From NCBI GenBank assembly GCA_002342415.1, contig DDPY01000015.1:124001-188000 (forward strand): a stretch of 64,000 nucleotides of DNA, in the 5' to 3' direction. The DNA comes from Prevotella sp. UBA2456. GTDB lineage: Bacteria > Bacteroidota > Bacteroidia > Bacteroidales > Bacteroidaceae. The notes beneath the pieces were generated by a model. The model was not told the DNA's origin. It saw only the letters and a list, made by a program, of their open reading frames with translations, and did not search any database. A program made the translations under genes and the position numbers. Of the stretch, positions 45,163 through 53,181 are shown in pieces; within the stretch, counting starts at the first letter, position 1, and each line of letters begins with the position of its first letter.

Positions 45163-46173
45163 ATGGCATCATTTGCAATTTATCAATTTCTCCTTGGAAC
45201 AATCCAGCGCGAAGAGGATGTTCGTCAAGCCAACTTCTGCTTTGAGGGTGGTGTTGAGGAAATCGCCGTTCCTACTTCGAGCGAGGAGAAGCAACGGATA
45301 TTCGGCAAGATATTCGAGGATGCTTCACTGGAGTTCAAGGAGAATGAGAATCAGCAAAAGCCATATCCCTATATCATGATTCCTTGTGAGGCTAACGCGA
45401 ATATCATCATCTTCCGTATCGCAGCCAACAAGAAAAAGAATTTTGAACAGAACTTCACAGACATCAGCGAAGACTGGAACCCTAGTACACTTGTCATCAT
45501 AGACAACCGTAAGGACATTCAGCGTATTGCCATACAGGTAAACAAGAATGCCTTTTCAACAAGGCGGGTGGCAGAGATTCTCCAGAAGGTCTTTGCTGAA
45601 AAGTTGAAGAAAGATTACATGACGATAGAAATATCGCCGAAGATGTACTCTGGTGATTTCTGGAAAGTAACAAGCCGACATGAAGGACGGATACAATTCG
45701 TGAAGTTTGGCTTCACCAAGAAATATCTGGAGGACATCAAACGAGTGGTACAAAAGGAGTTGCCTGAAGGACCGATCACCAAACTGCTGGTGGGTTTGGA
45801 GGCTTTTGCACAGTCGATGAATATTGACCCCATGCTGGTTACGAAAGCAGTAGATAATTCTGTTGAGATAAATAAGACCGACAGTCAGCTACAGACGTTG
45901 GTAAACGTGAGTGCAGCGACAGGTCAGCCCATCAAGATAACAACTCTCGACGGCATCAGCTACGACTGCTATCTGCTTGGCGACAAGGAACCGACAGAGG
46001 AGGAAAAGAAGCGTGACAGGATTGTTGTTCAGGAATTGTCTGACAGTGTTGTGAACCGTCTGACTAAACCTAACGAGGATGCGCAGACCGGACTCTTTGA
46101 CAATGAATATCAGGAGCAGGATATTGTTCAACTTATCGCTTTTATGAATAACCTTAAACTCTCCTACGACTGA
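45163..46173 (+). CDS. Unrecognised protein A of the three-gene island operon
   Basis: 336 residues, no family that I can name. Mixed alpha/beta protein starting MASFAIYQFLLGTIQREED, with an aromatic segment (KPYPYIMIPCEANANIIIFR), basic stretches (NKKKNF, AEKLKKDY), and a likely beta-rich C-terminal half (GQPIKITTLDGISYDCYLLG). It lacks a signal peptide, transmembrane helix, Walker motif or obvious nuclease motif. Its ATG is 8 nt after the second RNA hairpin and its stop overlaps the next start by 1 nt. Basic surface patches and the preceding structured RNA make an RNA-linked role worth testing; this is inference. Confidence 0.7.
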   Translation: MASFAIYQFLLGTIQREEDVRQANFCFEGGVEEIAVPTSSEEKQRIFGKIFEDASLEFKENENQQKPYPYIMIPCEANANIIIFRIAANKKKNFEQNFTDISEDWNPSTLVIIDNRKDIQRIAIQVNKNAFSTRRVAEILQKVFAEKLKKDYMTIEISPKMYSGDFWKVTSRHEGRIQFVKFGFTKKYLEDIKRVVQKELPEGPITKLLVGLEAFAQSMNIDPMLVTKAVDNSVEINKTDSQLQTLVNVSAATGQPIKITTLDGISYDCYLLGDKEPTEEEKKRDRIVVQELSDSVVNRLTKPNEDAQTGLFDNEYQEQDIVQLIAFMNNLKLSYD

Positions 46174-46949
46174 TGGAAAGGATTACCAAAGAAGAAGAGC
46201 GCAAGTTGATGCTGAAATACCTGACGGAGAAAGGTAACAACGTTTATCCTTTCCTCTATGAACCGTTAAAATGGCGGCATGAGAGTTGGCAGGAGCTGTC
46301 ACCAGAACAGGTATGGCAGGAGGCAATCATACTGAGTGACAAAATCAGGAATGTGAATGTGCCGAAGTTTGAGATGCCTTACATCATAGAGGAACTGAAA
46401 GAACGTACCGCAGGTGAACGAAACGCCGACTTCCTGATTATGTTAGCTGCTGCCTATCGGCTGGCACCGCTGACTACGACGGATGATAAAGTGAAGAAAG
46501 CAACAGCCTACACCGTAGCCCATCTGATAGAGCACCCCCTATATGAGGTGATGAAGCAAAGGGTGTCTGTCTGTGAGAATGATGAAGATCTGCAGGAATA
46601 TCGTGTCAATGTGCTGGAGTATCAGTTGGAGCAGGCTGACGCCAAGGAGAATAATATGGAATCAAGGTTAAACGAAATCAACAATCAGGTTGACATCGTA
46701 TTGAGGATGGAGCCAAAATCAATGTTGGTATTTGAAGTTCTCCTTAGCAGGCTGAATGATAAGAGTGGGCACATCTATGATGAGCCGTTGGAAAGGCTGA
46801 GGGCCGCAAGTGATGCGAAGGTTGCATCAGAGACGGAACCAAGACGGATAGGTCAGGTAATAGCCAGACAAAACAACTTGGGTGATGTTTCAGGTTTAGA
46901 AGGCCTATTTGAGAAAAAGGAATTAGAAAAACTTTTGAGTTCAATATGA
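46173..46949 (+). CDS. Unrecognised helical protein B of the three-gene operon
   Basis: 258 residues, predicted largely helical and charged (MERITKEEERKLMLKYLTEK at the start; DFLIMLAAAYRLAPLTTTDD mid-protein; a helical stretch MESRLNEINNQVDIVLRM). No enzymatic motif. Its ATG shares a base with the stop of A (TGATG) and its stop overlaps C by 4 bp, so the three proteins are made in step and probably work together. No homologue is known to me. It lies in the restriction island, whose defence-like content suggests but does not prove a defence role. Confidence 0.65.
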   Translation: MERITKEEERKLMLKYLTEKGNNVYPFLYEPLKWRHESWQELSPEQVWQEAIILSDKIRNVNVPKFEMPYIIEELKERTAGERNADFLIMLAAAYRLAPLTTTDDKVKKATAYTVAHLIEHPLYEVMKQRVSVCENDEDLQEYRVNVLEYQLEQADAKENNMESRLNEINNQVDIVLRMEPKSMLVFEVLLSRLNDKSGHIYDEPLERLRAASDAKVASETEPRRIGQVIARQNNLGDVSGLEGLFEKKELEKLLSSI

Positions 46950-47644
46950 CAGAGGAGCAGAAAAAAGATATAGATGATTTGTTCGACGCAATGGGTAAAA
47001 GTGGAGGTCGCTTTATCATTGGGCAGGTTGTTGGTTCGCAGACCAACTATATTGGTGATCAGTTCGTACCTAAGAGTGTCAAAGATGCGGCAAAGGGAGA
47101 AAAACCGGTAGAAGCCGAAGTGATTCCCGATGAAGAGGTTGATGCCGACAGTGAAGTGACTCCAGACGATTTTGAGGATGCTGAAGATGACGATATAGAC
47201 TCTATTGAAGAAGAGGAGGAAGAAGAACCTGAGTTGAATTATGCGACTCCACGTATCGTACTACAGAATATGCTAAAGGCAGAAAACGTAAGGCCACTTT
47301 TCAATAACCCTCAGAAATATACCCAAAAATGGACTGATCAGTTTATTTCCTCATTGATGTCTTCTGAGCACGGTGCATACATTGCCAAGAAATGGGCTGA
47401 AAATGACCAGCGTCAGTTGCTTAAAGGATATATATTCGGATTGTTGTCAAAAGCAGGGATACTGAAAGGGAGCAAACTCTCTATAGCCAGAGTATATCTT
47501 AAAATTAGCGCAAAGACTAATGTTCAAGAATTGAAGAAGAAGGTGAACACCTTTTCAAGCTATATGAGTCAGAGTCGATGGAAAGATGAACCTTACGCCG
47601 ACTGGGTCTTGGAACATATTGGCGGGTCTCAGGAAGAGGTCTGA
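46946..47644 (+). CDS. Unrecognised acidic protein C of the three-gene operon
   Basis: 232 residues. The N-terminus (MTEEQKKDIDDLFDAMGKSG) leads to a segment GRFIIGQVVGSQTNYIGDQF, then a strongly acidic linker (about 65-100, EEEEEEEP), then a helical C-terminal domain (PRIVLQNMLKAENVRPLF; GLLSKAGILKGSKLSIARVY). The acidic linker may imitate nucleic acid or recruit a basic partner such as A (inference). Its stop is followed by an intrinsic terminator at 47673-47710, closing the transcript. No family recognised. Confidence 0.65.
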   Translation: MTEEQKKDIDDLFDAMGKSGGRFIIGQVVGSQTNYIGDQFVPKSVKDAAKGEKPVEAEVIPDEEVDADSEVTPDDFEDAEDDDIDSIEEEEEEEPELNYATPRIVLQNMLKAENVRPLFNNPQKYTQKWTDQFISSLMSSEHGAYIAKKWAENDQRQLLKGYIFGLLSKAGILKGSKLSIARVYLKISAKTNVQELKKKVNTFSSYMSQSRWKDEPYADWVLEHIGGSQEEV

Positions 47645-47672
47645 AAACAGCAAAATTCGATTGAAACGTTCG

Positions 47673-47710
47673 ATTGGCTTTTCTCGCTTTGCGAAGGGCC
47701 AATTTTTTTT
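47673..47710 (+). terminator. Terminator of the three-gene operon
   Basis: ATTGGC/GCCAAT closing stem with an inner GC-rich pairing, followed by eight T. Confidence 0.75.
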
Positions 47711-47809
47711 GTTTGCTGAAACACCTGTGTTTATCGGTGTTTGGGCGTAGTTTGCATTCGATTGAAAAAATATTATTTCGATAAATTCTACAGTCGAATA
47801 ATCGAGCTC

Positions 47810-47817
47810 TACATTTG
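47810..47817 (+). promoter_or_regulatory. -7 box of the second ncRNA
   Basis: TACATTTG; the RNA would start at about 47820. Confidence 0.55.
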
Positions 47818-47819
47818 CA

Positions 47820-48069
47820 GCGAAAATCTTCCAAGAGTGGAAGAATGAAAAATTCCGCAGGAGGAAGATTTTCGGCGTTGTTTGACATATTGACACAACT
47901 TACACTTCGATAAGATTCTGTTTTTCTTTCATTTTCTGTGTTTTTGTGAGATGAAGGTTGGCTTCCTCGGAAGCTCACTTCGACTCGGGTTAGTAATGTG
48001 TTTGTGAATAATAGGCGGTCAGCGGACTGCCAGATCCTGCCCTGCTGCGACAGCACGGCAGTTTTCTCT
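47820..48069 (+). ncRNA. Probable small RNA, about 250 nt
   Basis: Begins after a -7 box with a strong hairpin: CGAAAATCTTCC (47821-47832) with GGAAGATTTTCG (47863-47874) and an inner GTGGAA/TTCCGC stem. It ends with a GC-rich hairpin CTGCC-CT-GCTG-CGA-CAGC-AC-GGCAG (48037-48061) and a T-rich tail. No ORF with a family match is inside. It may be a free RNA or an attenuated leader of the KilAC gene that starts 55 bp later. Confidence 0.6.
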
Positions 48070-48123
48070 TACACCTACGCACATACACGTATGTATGCGT
48101 ACATTATCTACAATTTAAAGGAT

Positions 48124-48513
48124 ATGAAACAGGAAATACAAAATAAGGATTTGATGCGTCGGGCTGTACGCCACTTGCTTGTGACGGATGACGACGTGAT
48201 GAATGAGGCGGAGCGCATCGTAGGGCACACCCTGCAGCGCGAAAACCAAGGTGACAACGGATGCCTAACGGTGACGGAGATTGCCAGAGAACTGGAAATG
48301 GAAGCCAGAGACCTGAACAGTTTCCTGCGCGACAAAGGTATCCAGAAATGGAAGCAGGGGCAGTATCGGCTTACTCCCCAATACGAGGGGCTGGGGTTGA
48401 CACACGACAGGCTTTTCATCTACTACTCGAAGGACGGGAAAAAGAAACGTCAGACCTATCTCGTCTGGACTCCCAAAGGTCTGGAATTCATAAGGAAGTT
48501 GATAAAAGGATAA
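48124..48513 (+). CDS. KilAC-domain (phage antirepressor-type) protein
   Basis: 129 residues. The region after about residue 40 has the KilAC pattern (LTVTEIARELEMEARDLNSF, LRDKGIQKWKQGQYRLTPQY, WTPKGLEFIRKLI): the C-terminal DNA-binding domain of phage antirepressors. No antA/BRO N-terminal domain is present, only a short helical leader (MKQEIQNKDLMRRAVRHLL). I chose the ATG at 48124; upstream in-frame codons lie in the putative RNA region. It is 29 bp from the next ORF. Confidence 0.75.
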   Translation: MKQEIQNKDLMRRAVRHLLVTDDDVMNEAERIVGHTLQRENQGDNGCLTVTEIARELEMEARDLNSFLRDKGIQKWKQGQYRLTPQYEGLGLTHDRLFIYYSKDGKKKRQTYLVWTPKGLEFIRKLIKG

Positions 48514-48542
48514 GGCAGAAAACAATTAAAACAATAAGGATT

Positions 48543-49169
48543 ATGACAAAAGCTTTTTTGTTTGATTCCCTTTGTGGAATGGTTTATCGTTGTATGTTTG
48601 CGGGTCTCGATGACTACGGACATGCACAGTGGGTTAACATCACTCCGGGTGAGAAACCCAAGACGCTGGATGAATATGTGGAGGATGAAGATCTCGAAGG
48701 TATGCGGTTCTTTGTCCTGTCGATGGAGGGCGAGACGGCCCAGCCGCAGCAGGTGGCAAAGGTTTTGGGTAAGGTGGCTGAATGTCCCATCAACGGACTT
48801 GGTGCCGACCTCGTATTTGCCGTAAAGCACATGCAGGAGATTGGCGTGAAGTGGGACAGCAAGCCGTTGGAACTGGTTGTCAGGGTGTTTGAGAACGGCA
48901 AGACCAGCAAGCGCTCCGGCAAGTATTCTTTCTGGATAGAGGATAAGAACTATTGCTGCTCGGTGCTGGCCGACGTTGACGGTTTCGATTCTCTTGAAGA
49001 GCTGTTCTGGACGGTTCGCACATATTTCTTGGTGTTGGAAACGTCGGCTGGGATTTCGTTCCTCAGCAAAGACCTCAGAATCTGTGACAAGCTAAAGAAG
49101 GAGGCGAAGAAATCCGATCTCTCGATGTTTGGCCACGTTGAGAATGAGGCTTACGTATTGAAATATTAA
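48543..49169 (+). CDS. Unrecognised island protein, 208 residues
   Basis: No family recognised. Starts MTKAFLFDSLCGMVYRCMFA, contains several Cys (for example KNYCCSVLADVDG) and aromatic residues and mixed strands and helices. No signal peptide or membrane helix. ATG at 48543 is chosen because upstream in-frame codons overlap the KilAC gene. It sits between KilAC and a small OB-like protein, so a DNA-processing role in the island is plausible but unsupported. Confidence 0.6.
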   Translation: MTKAFLFDSLCGMVYRCMFAGLDDYGHAQWVNITPGEKPKTLDEYVEDEDLEGMRFFVLSMEGETAQPQQVAKVLGKVAECPINGLGADLVFAVKHMQEIGVKWDSKPLELVVRVFENGKTSKRSGKYSFWIEDKNYCCSVLADVDGFDSLEELFWTVRTYFLVLETSAGISFLSKDLRICDKLKKEAKKSDLSMFGHVENEAYVLKY

Positions 49170-49217
49170 AAGGAAGAAGAATAAGGATAAGGTGAGAATT
49201 TCTAAACTGATTTTAAA

Positions 49218-49511
49218 ATGGAAGCAACAGTAAGAATTCTGAATCAGTCGGGTCTGATGACACGTCAGTACCTTGACAAGAAAACGGGTGACCAGAAGGT
49301 TATCAATTCTGTAACCCTGAAGTTGACGGATGGTTTGAACACTTTCCTCGGTGAGATTACCGGTGAGAGGGCTGTCAACTGTCCTAAGTATGATCCTCAG
49401 TATCTGTACAAGGTGCAGTGCTCGATGGTGGTGCGTGAGTGGAACTCTCAGCAGACTGGCGAGGCCATGCAGGCCACGACAATCTATGTGGATAAGATTA
49501 ATATGATGTAG
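49218..49511 (+). CDS. Small beta-rich protein, perhaps OB-fold (SSB-like)
   Basis: 97 residues, predicted mostly beta: MEATVRILNQSGLMTRQYL, KVINSVTLKLTDGLNTFLGE, YLYKVQCSMVVREW. The alternation and size fit an OB-fold nucleic-acid-binding protein, but I see no decisive motif. It is 1 bp upstream of the next gene and in a block with a primase-like protein, which would suit a single-strand binding partner (inference). Confidence 0.5.
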   Translation: MEATVRILNQSGLMTRQYLDKKTGDQKVINSVTLKLTDGLNTFLGEITGERAVNCPKYDPQYLYKVQCSMVVREWNSQQTGEAMQATTIYVDKINMM

Positions 49512-49512
49512 T

Positions 49513-50043
49513 ATGACTTTAGAGTATCTTGAACTTATGGAAGATATTAAGAAGCAGGAGAAAGAGGTGCAAGGCGCCTCTTCTCCACGCAGGAAACTGC
49601 AGAAGTCGTTTAAGTCGAACACCAGAATCTATGATGATGGTTCGATTGAGGTTGACCCGCAGGCTCAGGGCGAGCCAAGCCAGAAGGATGTGAGGAAGGT
49701 GGGTAAGAGTAAGCGGTACATTACCTCGGGTAAGAATCCGCTGACGTGTGTAGAACTGAAATGTCCTGAGGATGTGCCTGATAAGGCGGCCTACTTCCGA
49801 AAGGAGCTGGATAAGCTGACGAAGGACATTCAGATTAAGAAGCCCGAACTGCCAGAAGGCGAGTTCCTTGTAAACAAGGATAACCTGAAGGTGTGCTTTG
49901 CGGCAAAGGAAGGCAAGGTTACGGCCTGGCTGACATTCGAGACGAAAGGATTGTTGGAAGTAAGGAGAGAGCTGTACTCATTAACAAGCGAGATTGACAA
50001 ATGTTTTGTAATCAACAGCGATTCGATTTGCCCACAGCAATAG
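49513..50043 (+). CDS. Unrecognised island protein, 176 residues
   Basis: Basic, partly disordered N-terminal half (SSPRRKLQKSFKSNTR; KDVRKVGKSKRYITSG) and a helical C-terminal half with alternating K/E (YFRKELDKLTKDIQIKKPEL). No family recognised. It begins one base after the OB-like gene stop and overlaps the BT4734-like gene by 43 bp, so the three form a tight unit. A nucleic-acid-binding accessory to the primase-like protein is my guess. Confidence 0.55.
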   Translation: MTLEYLELMEDIKKQEKEVQGASSPRRKLQKSFKSNTRIYDDGSIEVDPQAQGEPSQKDVRKVGKSKRYITSGKNPLTCVELKCPEDVPDKAAYFRKELDKLTKDIQIKKPELPEGEFLVNKDNLKVCFAAKEGKVTAWLTFETKGLLEVRRELYSLTSEIDKCFVINSDSICPQQ

Positions 50044-52598
50044 TGACAGCTGCAATCTTCAATAATCTGGTGGACAGTGCACAAACCAAGTGGCTTACGA
50101 ACGAACATCGTAAGCTCAGGGAGACACTGCCCTCCATTTTGGAAGGAGATGCGGAACTATTAGCACAATGGGCCAACGACGAGAATTTCATCAAGTTCTG
50201 CCAAGGGCAGGAAGCGAGTAGCAAGAAAGCGGCTGGAGGTAAAACCAAGGGTGAAGTCTTTAAGGCTTTGACTTTGGAAAAGAAACTCCAAACGTATTGC
50301 GACAACCTCAAGAAGTCGCTGCCGTTTGTCATCTTTATTGCAACCTATATCGAAACCGCTTCGGCGAGTGGAAAGTTGGGTTGTTGGAGAAAGCAGGCGG
50401 CATGTCGATTGAACGGTTTGTGTGTGATTGACTTCGACCACATCGAGGGAGATTGCAGGGCTGTTTGGGAAGAAGCCTACGCCAAGTTATCAGACGAGGA
50501 TAAGGCAAGGATTCTCCTTGTTTACATCACCCCGTCTGGGCATGGTTTGAAGGTGATTTTCATTGCCGACATCAACTATAACCTAATCGATAATCAAAAA
50601 GTCTTTGCTGAGAAACTCGGCCTGACTAATATCGATGAGGTATGCCGTGACGCTTCAAGAGGTGCGTTTCTGACTACTCGTGAGGACATCTTATTTATTA
50701 ACGAAAACGAATTATTTACGTATGAAAACAAAGAATTTGGCGAGAAATATAACTCGCAGTATCATGCTGGTCATAGCCAGCCTACTCTTAACTTTACTGA
50801 GAGTGATTCTGGTAATCGTGGTGTATCCGCCGTACAAACTGCTGGAGAAAACCAACAGTGTGTATCAGAAGGCGATGGAGGAAACGTGCGGGATGCTGAG
50901 TCTCTGATGTATAATGGCGTGCCATACGCCAAGATTATCGAGGCTTGGTTGGACGGCGTGAATCTGGATAAGAACCGCCATAACACGCTGACGGAATTGG
51001 CAAGCCACCTGCGGTATCTGATTGGTAAGAACCCGAAGAAGATTACTGAGGTGGTGATGTCTTTGCAATGGGTGCAAGATCTTGCAGCAGAGGGCGAGGA
51101 TGTGGCTGGTACCGTCAGCTCTGTTATGGGCTGGCGCTATAACGAGAGGATACCAGACAGGCTTCGTGAGGCTCTTGAAAAGGTGGGTGCTTTAGAGCAG
51201 AAAACGTCTGTTTCTGCTGGTGCTGCCGATGATATCTATGCGGCAATGCCGTTAGATAAGTGGGCAGAAGAGTTGCAGGAAATGGCAGAGTACTATCCTT
51301 GTATGAAGGAACTGTTTCTGAATGCACATCCGCACAAGTTGCCTGCGATTCTTTTTTCTTCTGCGGCGTTGTTCGGCACGTTGATGACAAGGGCTTATTA
51401 TCATTTTTGGTATGAGCCGGAAATCATTCGCCGACTGAACTACTGCGTGTTCATTATTGGTGACCCAGGAGCTGGTAAGAATATTGTGGAGAAGTTCTAC
51501 AAGAAGATTGCCGACCCGATGATTCAAGCCGACCAATGCCTGATAGATGCGGTGAACCGCTACAAAGACGGCAGGACGGAACGAACCACTTCGACGAAGG
51601 CACAGAAGGGCGAGGCGTTGAAACGCCCTGTGGTGGGCATCCGCGTTCACCCAGCCCGCACTGCAACGGGTGAGTTTATCCGCCACATGCAGGCCGCTGT
51701 AGAGAACATTCAGGGACACCCGATGAACCTACACATGTTTTCGTTTGATGCTGAGCTGGATAACGTCACCAAAAACAACAAGGGCGGCGACTGGAAGGAC
51801 CGCGAAATCCTCGAATTGAAAGCTTTTCACAACGAGGAGGACGGCCAGATGTACGCTAACCAAGAGAGCATCACAGGTATGTTTAATGTGTTCTGGAATT
51901 TTATCTACACTGGCACGCCGTATGCCCTGCACCGCAAGGTGAATCAGAGAAACTTCGGTACTGGTATGAGCACCCGACTGGCAGTGATTCCTTTGCCTGA
52001 CAAGGGTATGGCGCAACGTCATCAGAAGGTTGATCCCAACTCCAATGAAGCACTCAGAACGTGGGCCTATCGGCTGGATAAGGTTGAGGGGGAAATCCCC
52101 ATCGAACCATTGAATGACGAGACCTACGACTGGCAGTCAAGCCACTTGGAGATTGCGGAGTTCAACGGCGATAAAGCGGACAGAACTTTGCTGAAAAGAA
52201 TCCCATATTACGGCATCGGAGTAAGCCTTCCGTTCATTCTGATGCGTCATTGGGACGAGTGGCAGGAGTCGAAGACGCTGACGATGGATGACACGGATAA
52301 GCGGCTCTGCCGCCTGGCAATGGAAATCCAATACAAGTGCCAGCAGTTCTTCTTTGGCGAGATGGCGTTCAACTACTTTGCCGACCAGAACAAGGAGTTC
52401 GTACAGCGTCGCCGCACAGGTCGCTACGAAGAATGTTTCCGCAAACTGCCCGATGAATTCAAAACCCAGCAGTTCATGGACGGTTTCGGTGTCTCTCAGT
52501 CTGCAGCCCAGCGTGCCATCGCAAGGCTCCAGCAGGATCAGTTGATTGAAAGGGTAAAGTACGGTGTCTATAGGAAGGTTCTGCAGGAACTGCCTTAA
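50001..52598 (+). CDS. BT4734/VirE-N primase-helicase-like replication protein
   Basis: 865 residues. N-terminal region (about 85-240) is VirE-N/BT4734-like with primase-type motifs: CVIDFDHIEGDC (acidic metal ligands) and TPSGHGLKVIF. The middle part has a P-loop GDPGAGKN (about residue 487) in a DUF3987-type ATPase. The C-terminal segment has a helix-turn-helix-like FKTQQFMDGFGVSQSAAQRA. Such proteins are encoded on Bacteroidales mobile regions, often near HU-like proteins. I start at the ATG at 50001, 43 bp inside the upstream gene; a later start is possible. It likely primes or unwinds island DNA. Confidence 0.8.
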   Translation: MFCNQQRFDLPTAIVTAAIFNNLVDSAQTKWLTNEHRKLRETLPSILEGDAELLAQWANDENFIKFCQGQEASSKKAAGGKTKGEVFKALTLEKKLQTYCDNLKKSLPFVIFIATYIETASASGKLGCWRKQAACRLNGLCVIDFDHIEGDCRAVWEEAYAKLSDEDKARILLVYITPSGHGLKVIFIADINYNLIDNQKVFAEKLGLTNIDEVCRDASRGAFLTTREDILFINENELFTYENKEFGEKYNSQYHAGHSQPTLNFTESDSGNRGVSAVQTAGENQQCVSEGDGGNVRDAESLMYNGVPYAKIIEAWLDGVNLDKNRHNTLTELASHLRYLIGKNPKKITEVVMSLQWVQDLAAEGEDVAGTVSSVMGWRYNERIPDRLREALEKVGALEQKTSVSAGAADDIYAAMPLDKWAEELQEMAEYYPCMKELFLNAHPHKLPAILFSSAALFGTLMTRAYYHFWYEPEIIRRLNYCVFIIGDPGAGKNIVEKFYKKIADPMIQADQCLIDAVNRYKDGRTERTTSTKAQKGEALKRPVVGIRVHPARTATGEFIRHMQAAVENIQGHPMNLHMFSFDAELDNVTKNNKGGDWKDREILELKAFHNEEDGQMYANQESITGMFNVFWNFIYTGTPYALHRKVNQRNFGTGMSTRLAVIPLPDKGMAQRHQKVDPNSNEALRTWAYRLDKVEGEIPIEPLNDETYDWQSSHLEIAEFNGDKADRTLLKRIPYYGIGVSLPFILMRHWDEWQESKTLTMDDTDKRLCRLAMEIQYKCQQFFFGEMAFNYFADQNKEFVQRRRTGRYEECFRKLPDEFKTQQFMDGFGVSQSAAQRAIARLQQDQLIERVKYGVYRKVLQELP

Positions 52599-52599
52599 A

Positions 52600-52643
52600 C
52601 TTACCCACTTACCCAGTTACCCACTTATGACAGGAAGGTTTTA
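52600..52643 (+). repeat. Island boundary repeat, right copy
   Basis: CTTACCCACTTACCCAGTTA..., ending ATGACAGGAAGGTTTTA. It begins 2 bp after the BT4734-like stop and is about 11.5 kb from the left copy in the same orientation. Confidence 0.8.
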
Positions 52644-52665
52644 AGGAAATTGAAAATTGATAATT

Positions 52666-53100
52666 ATGACACCACGAGGAATTCGTAATTGCAACCCACT
52701 GAACATCCGCAGAAGTAAAGATCAGTGGAAAGGTCTCGCAGAGGCACAAAATGACCGTGCCTTCTGCCAGTTCAAATCATTGGAATACGGCTGGCGAGCA
52801 GCGTTCTACCTGCTCACGCGGACTTACTATCATAAGCACCGCCTCTACACCATCCGCACCATCATCCGTCGCTGGGCACCGTCGTGCGAGAACGACACGG
52901 AGGCCTACGTCCAGAATGTCTCCCGCCTGACGGGCATCGACCCTGACAAGCCGCTGGGCATCCCCTCTGAGTCGCCCTCCGTATGGATGATGGTGGCTGT
53001 GGCGATGGCCATTCAGGAAAACGGCATCACGTCGCTCGACTACTTCGCCATGCTGCGCGGGTGGGAGTTGTGCCGGCAGGACGTACAGAAGTCAAAGTGA
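52666..53100 (+). CDS. P5-like structural/lytic protein
   Basis: 144 residues beginning MTPRGIRNCNPLNIRRSKDQ, the start shared by bacteroidal proteins annotated as phage structural protein P5 (PRD1-type). The body contains FCQFKSLEYGWRAAFYLLTR and a helical C-terminus. These proteins are believed to act on peptidoglycan, but I see no catalytic triad I can name. I start at the in-frame ATG at 52666 rather than the TTG at 52657. It lies just outside the right boundary repeat and is followed by a terminator. Confidence 0.75.
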   Translation: MTPRGIRNCNPLNIRRSKDQWKGLAEAQNDRAFCQFKSLEYGWRAAFYLLTRTYYHKHRLYTIRTIIRRWAPSCENDTEAYVQNVSRLTGIDPDKPLGIPSESPSVWMMVAVAMAIQENGITSLDYFAMLRGWELCRQDVQKSK

Positions 53101-53120
53101 CGGAACTACTGAATCATCTC

Positions 53121-53165
53121 AAAACTTCTCCCATGTCCAATCGGATATGGGAGAAGTTTTTGTGT
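53121..53165 (+). terminator. Terminator after the P5-like gene
   Basis: A 14-bp stem AAAACTTCTCCCAT and complement with a 12-nt loop, then a T-rich tail. Good intrinsic terminator on the plus strand. Confidence 0.85.
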
Positions 53166-53181
53166 TTTTGAAAACCAGACT

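Larger units (their letters stand above)
47656..47913. repeat. Cluster of five TTCGAT(TG/AA) words
   Basis: TTCGATTG at 47656, 47669 and 47757; TTCGATAA at 47777 and 47906. Could be iteron-like binding sites near the terminator and the next promoter. Confidence 0.4.

Noticed and set aside
44070..47644. BREX, DISARM or CBASS defence set
   Set aside because: No PglZ, BrxC, helicase or nucleotidyltransferase cyclase motif was found near the methylase or in the three-gene operon.
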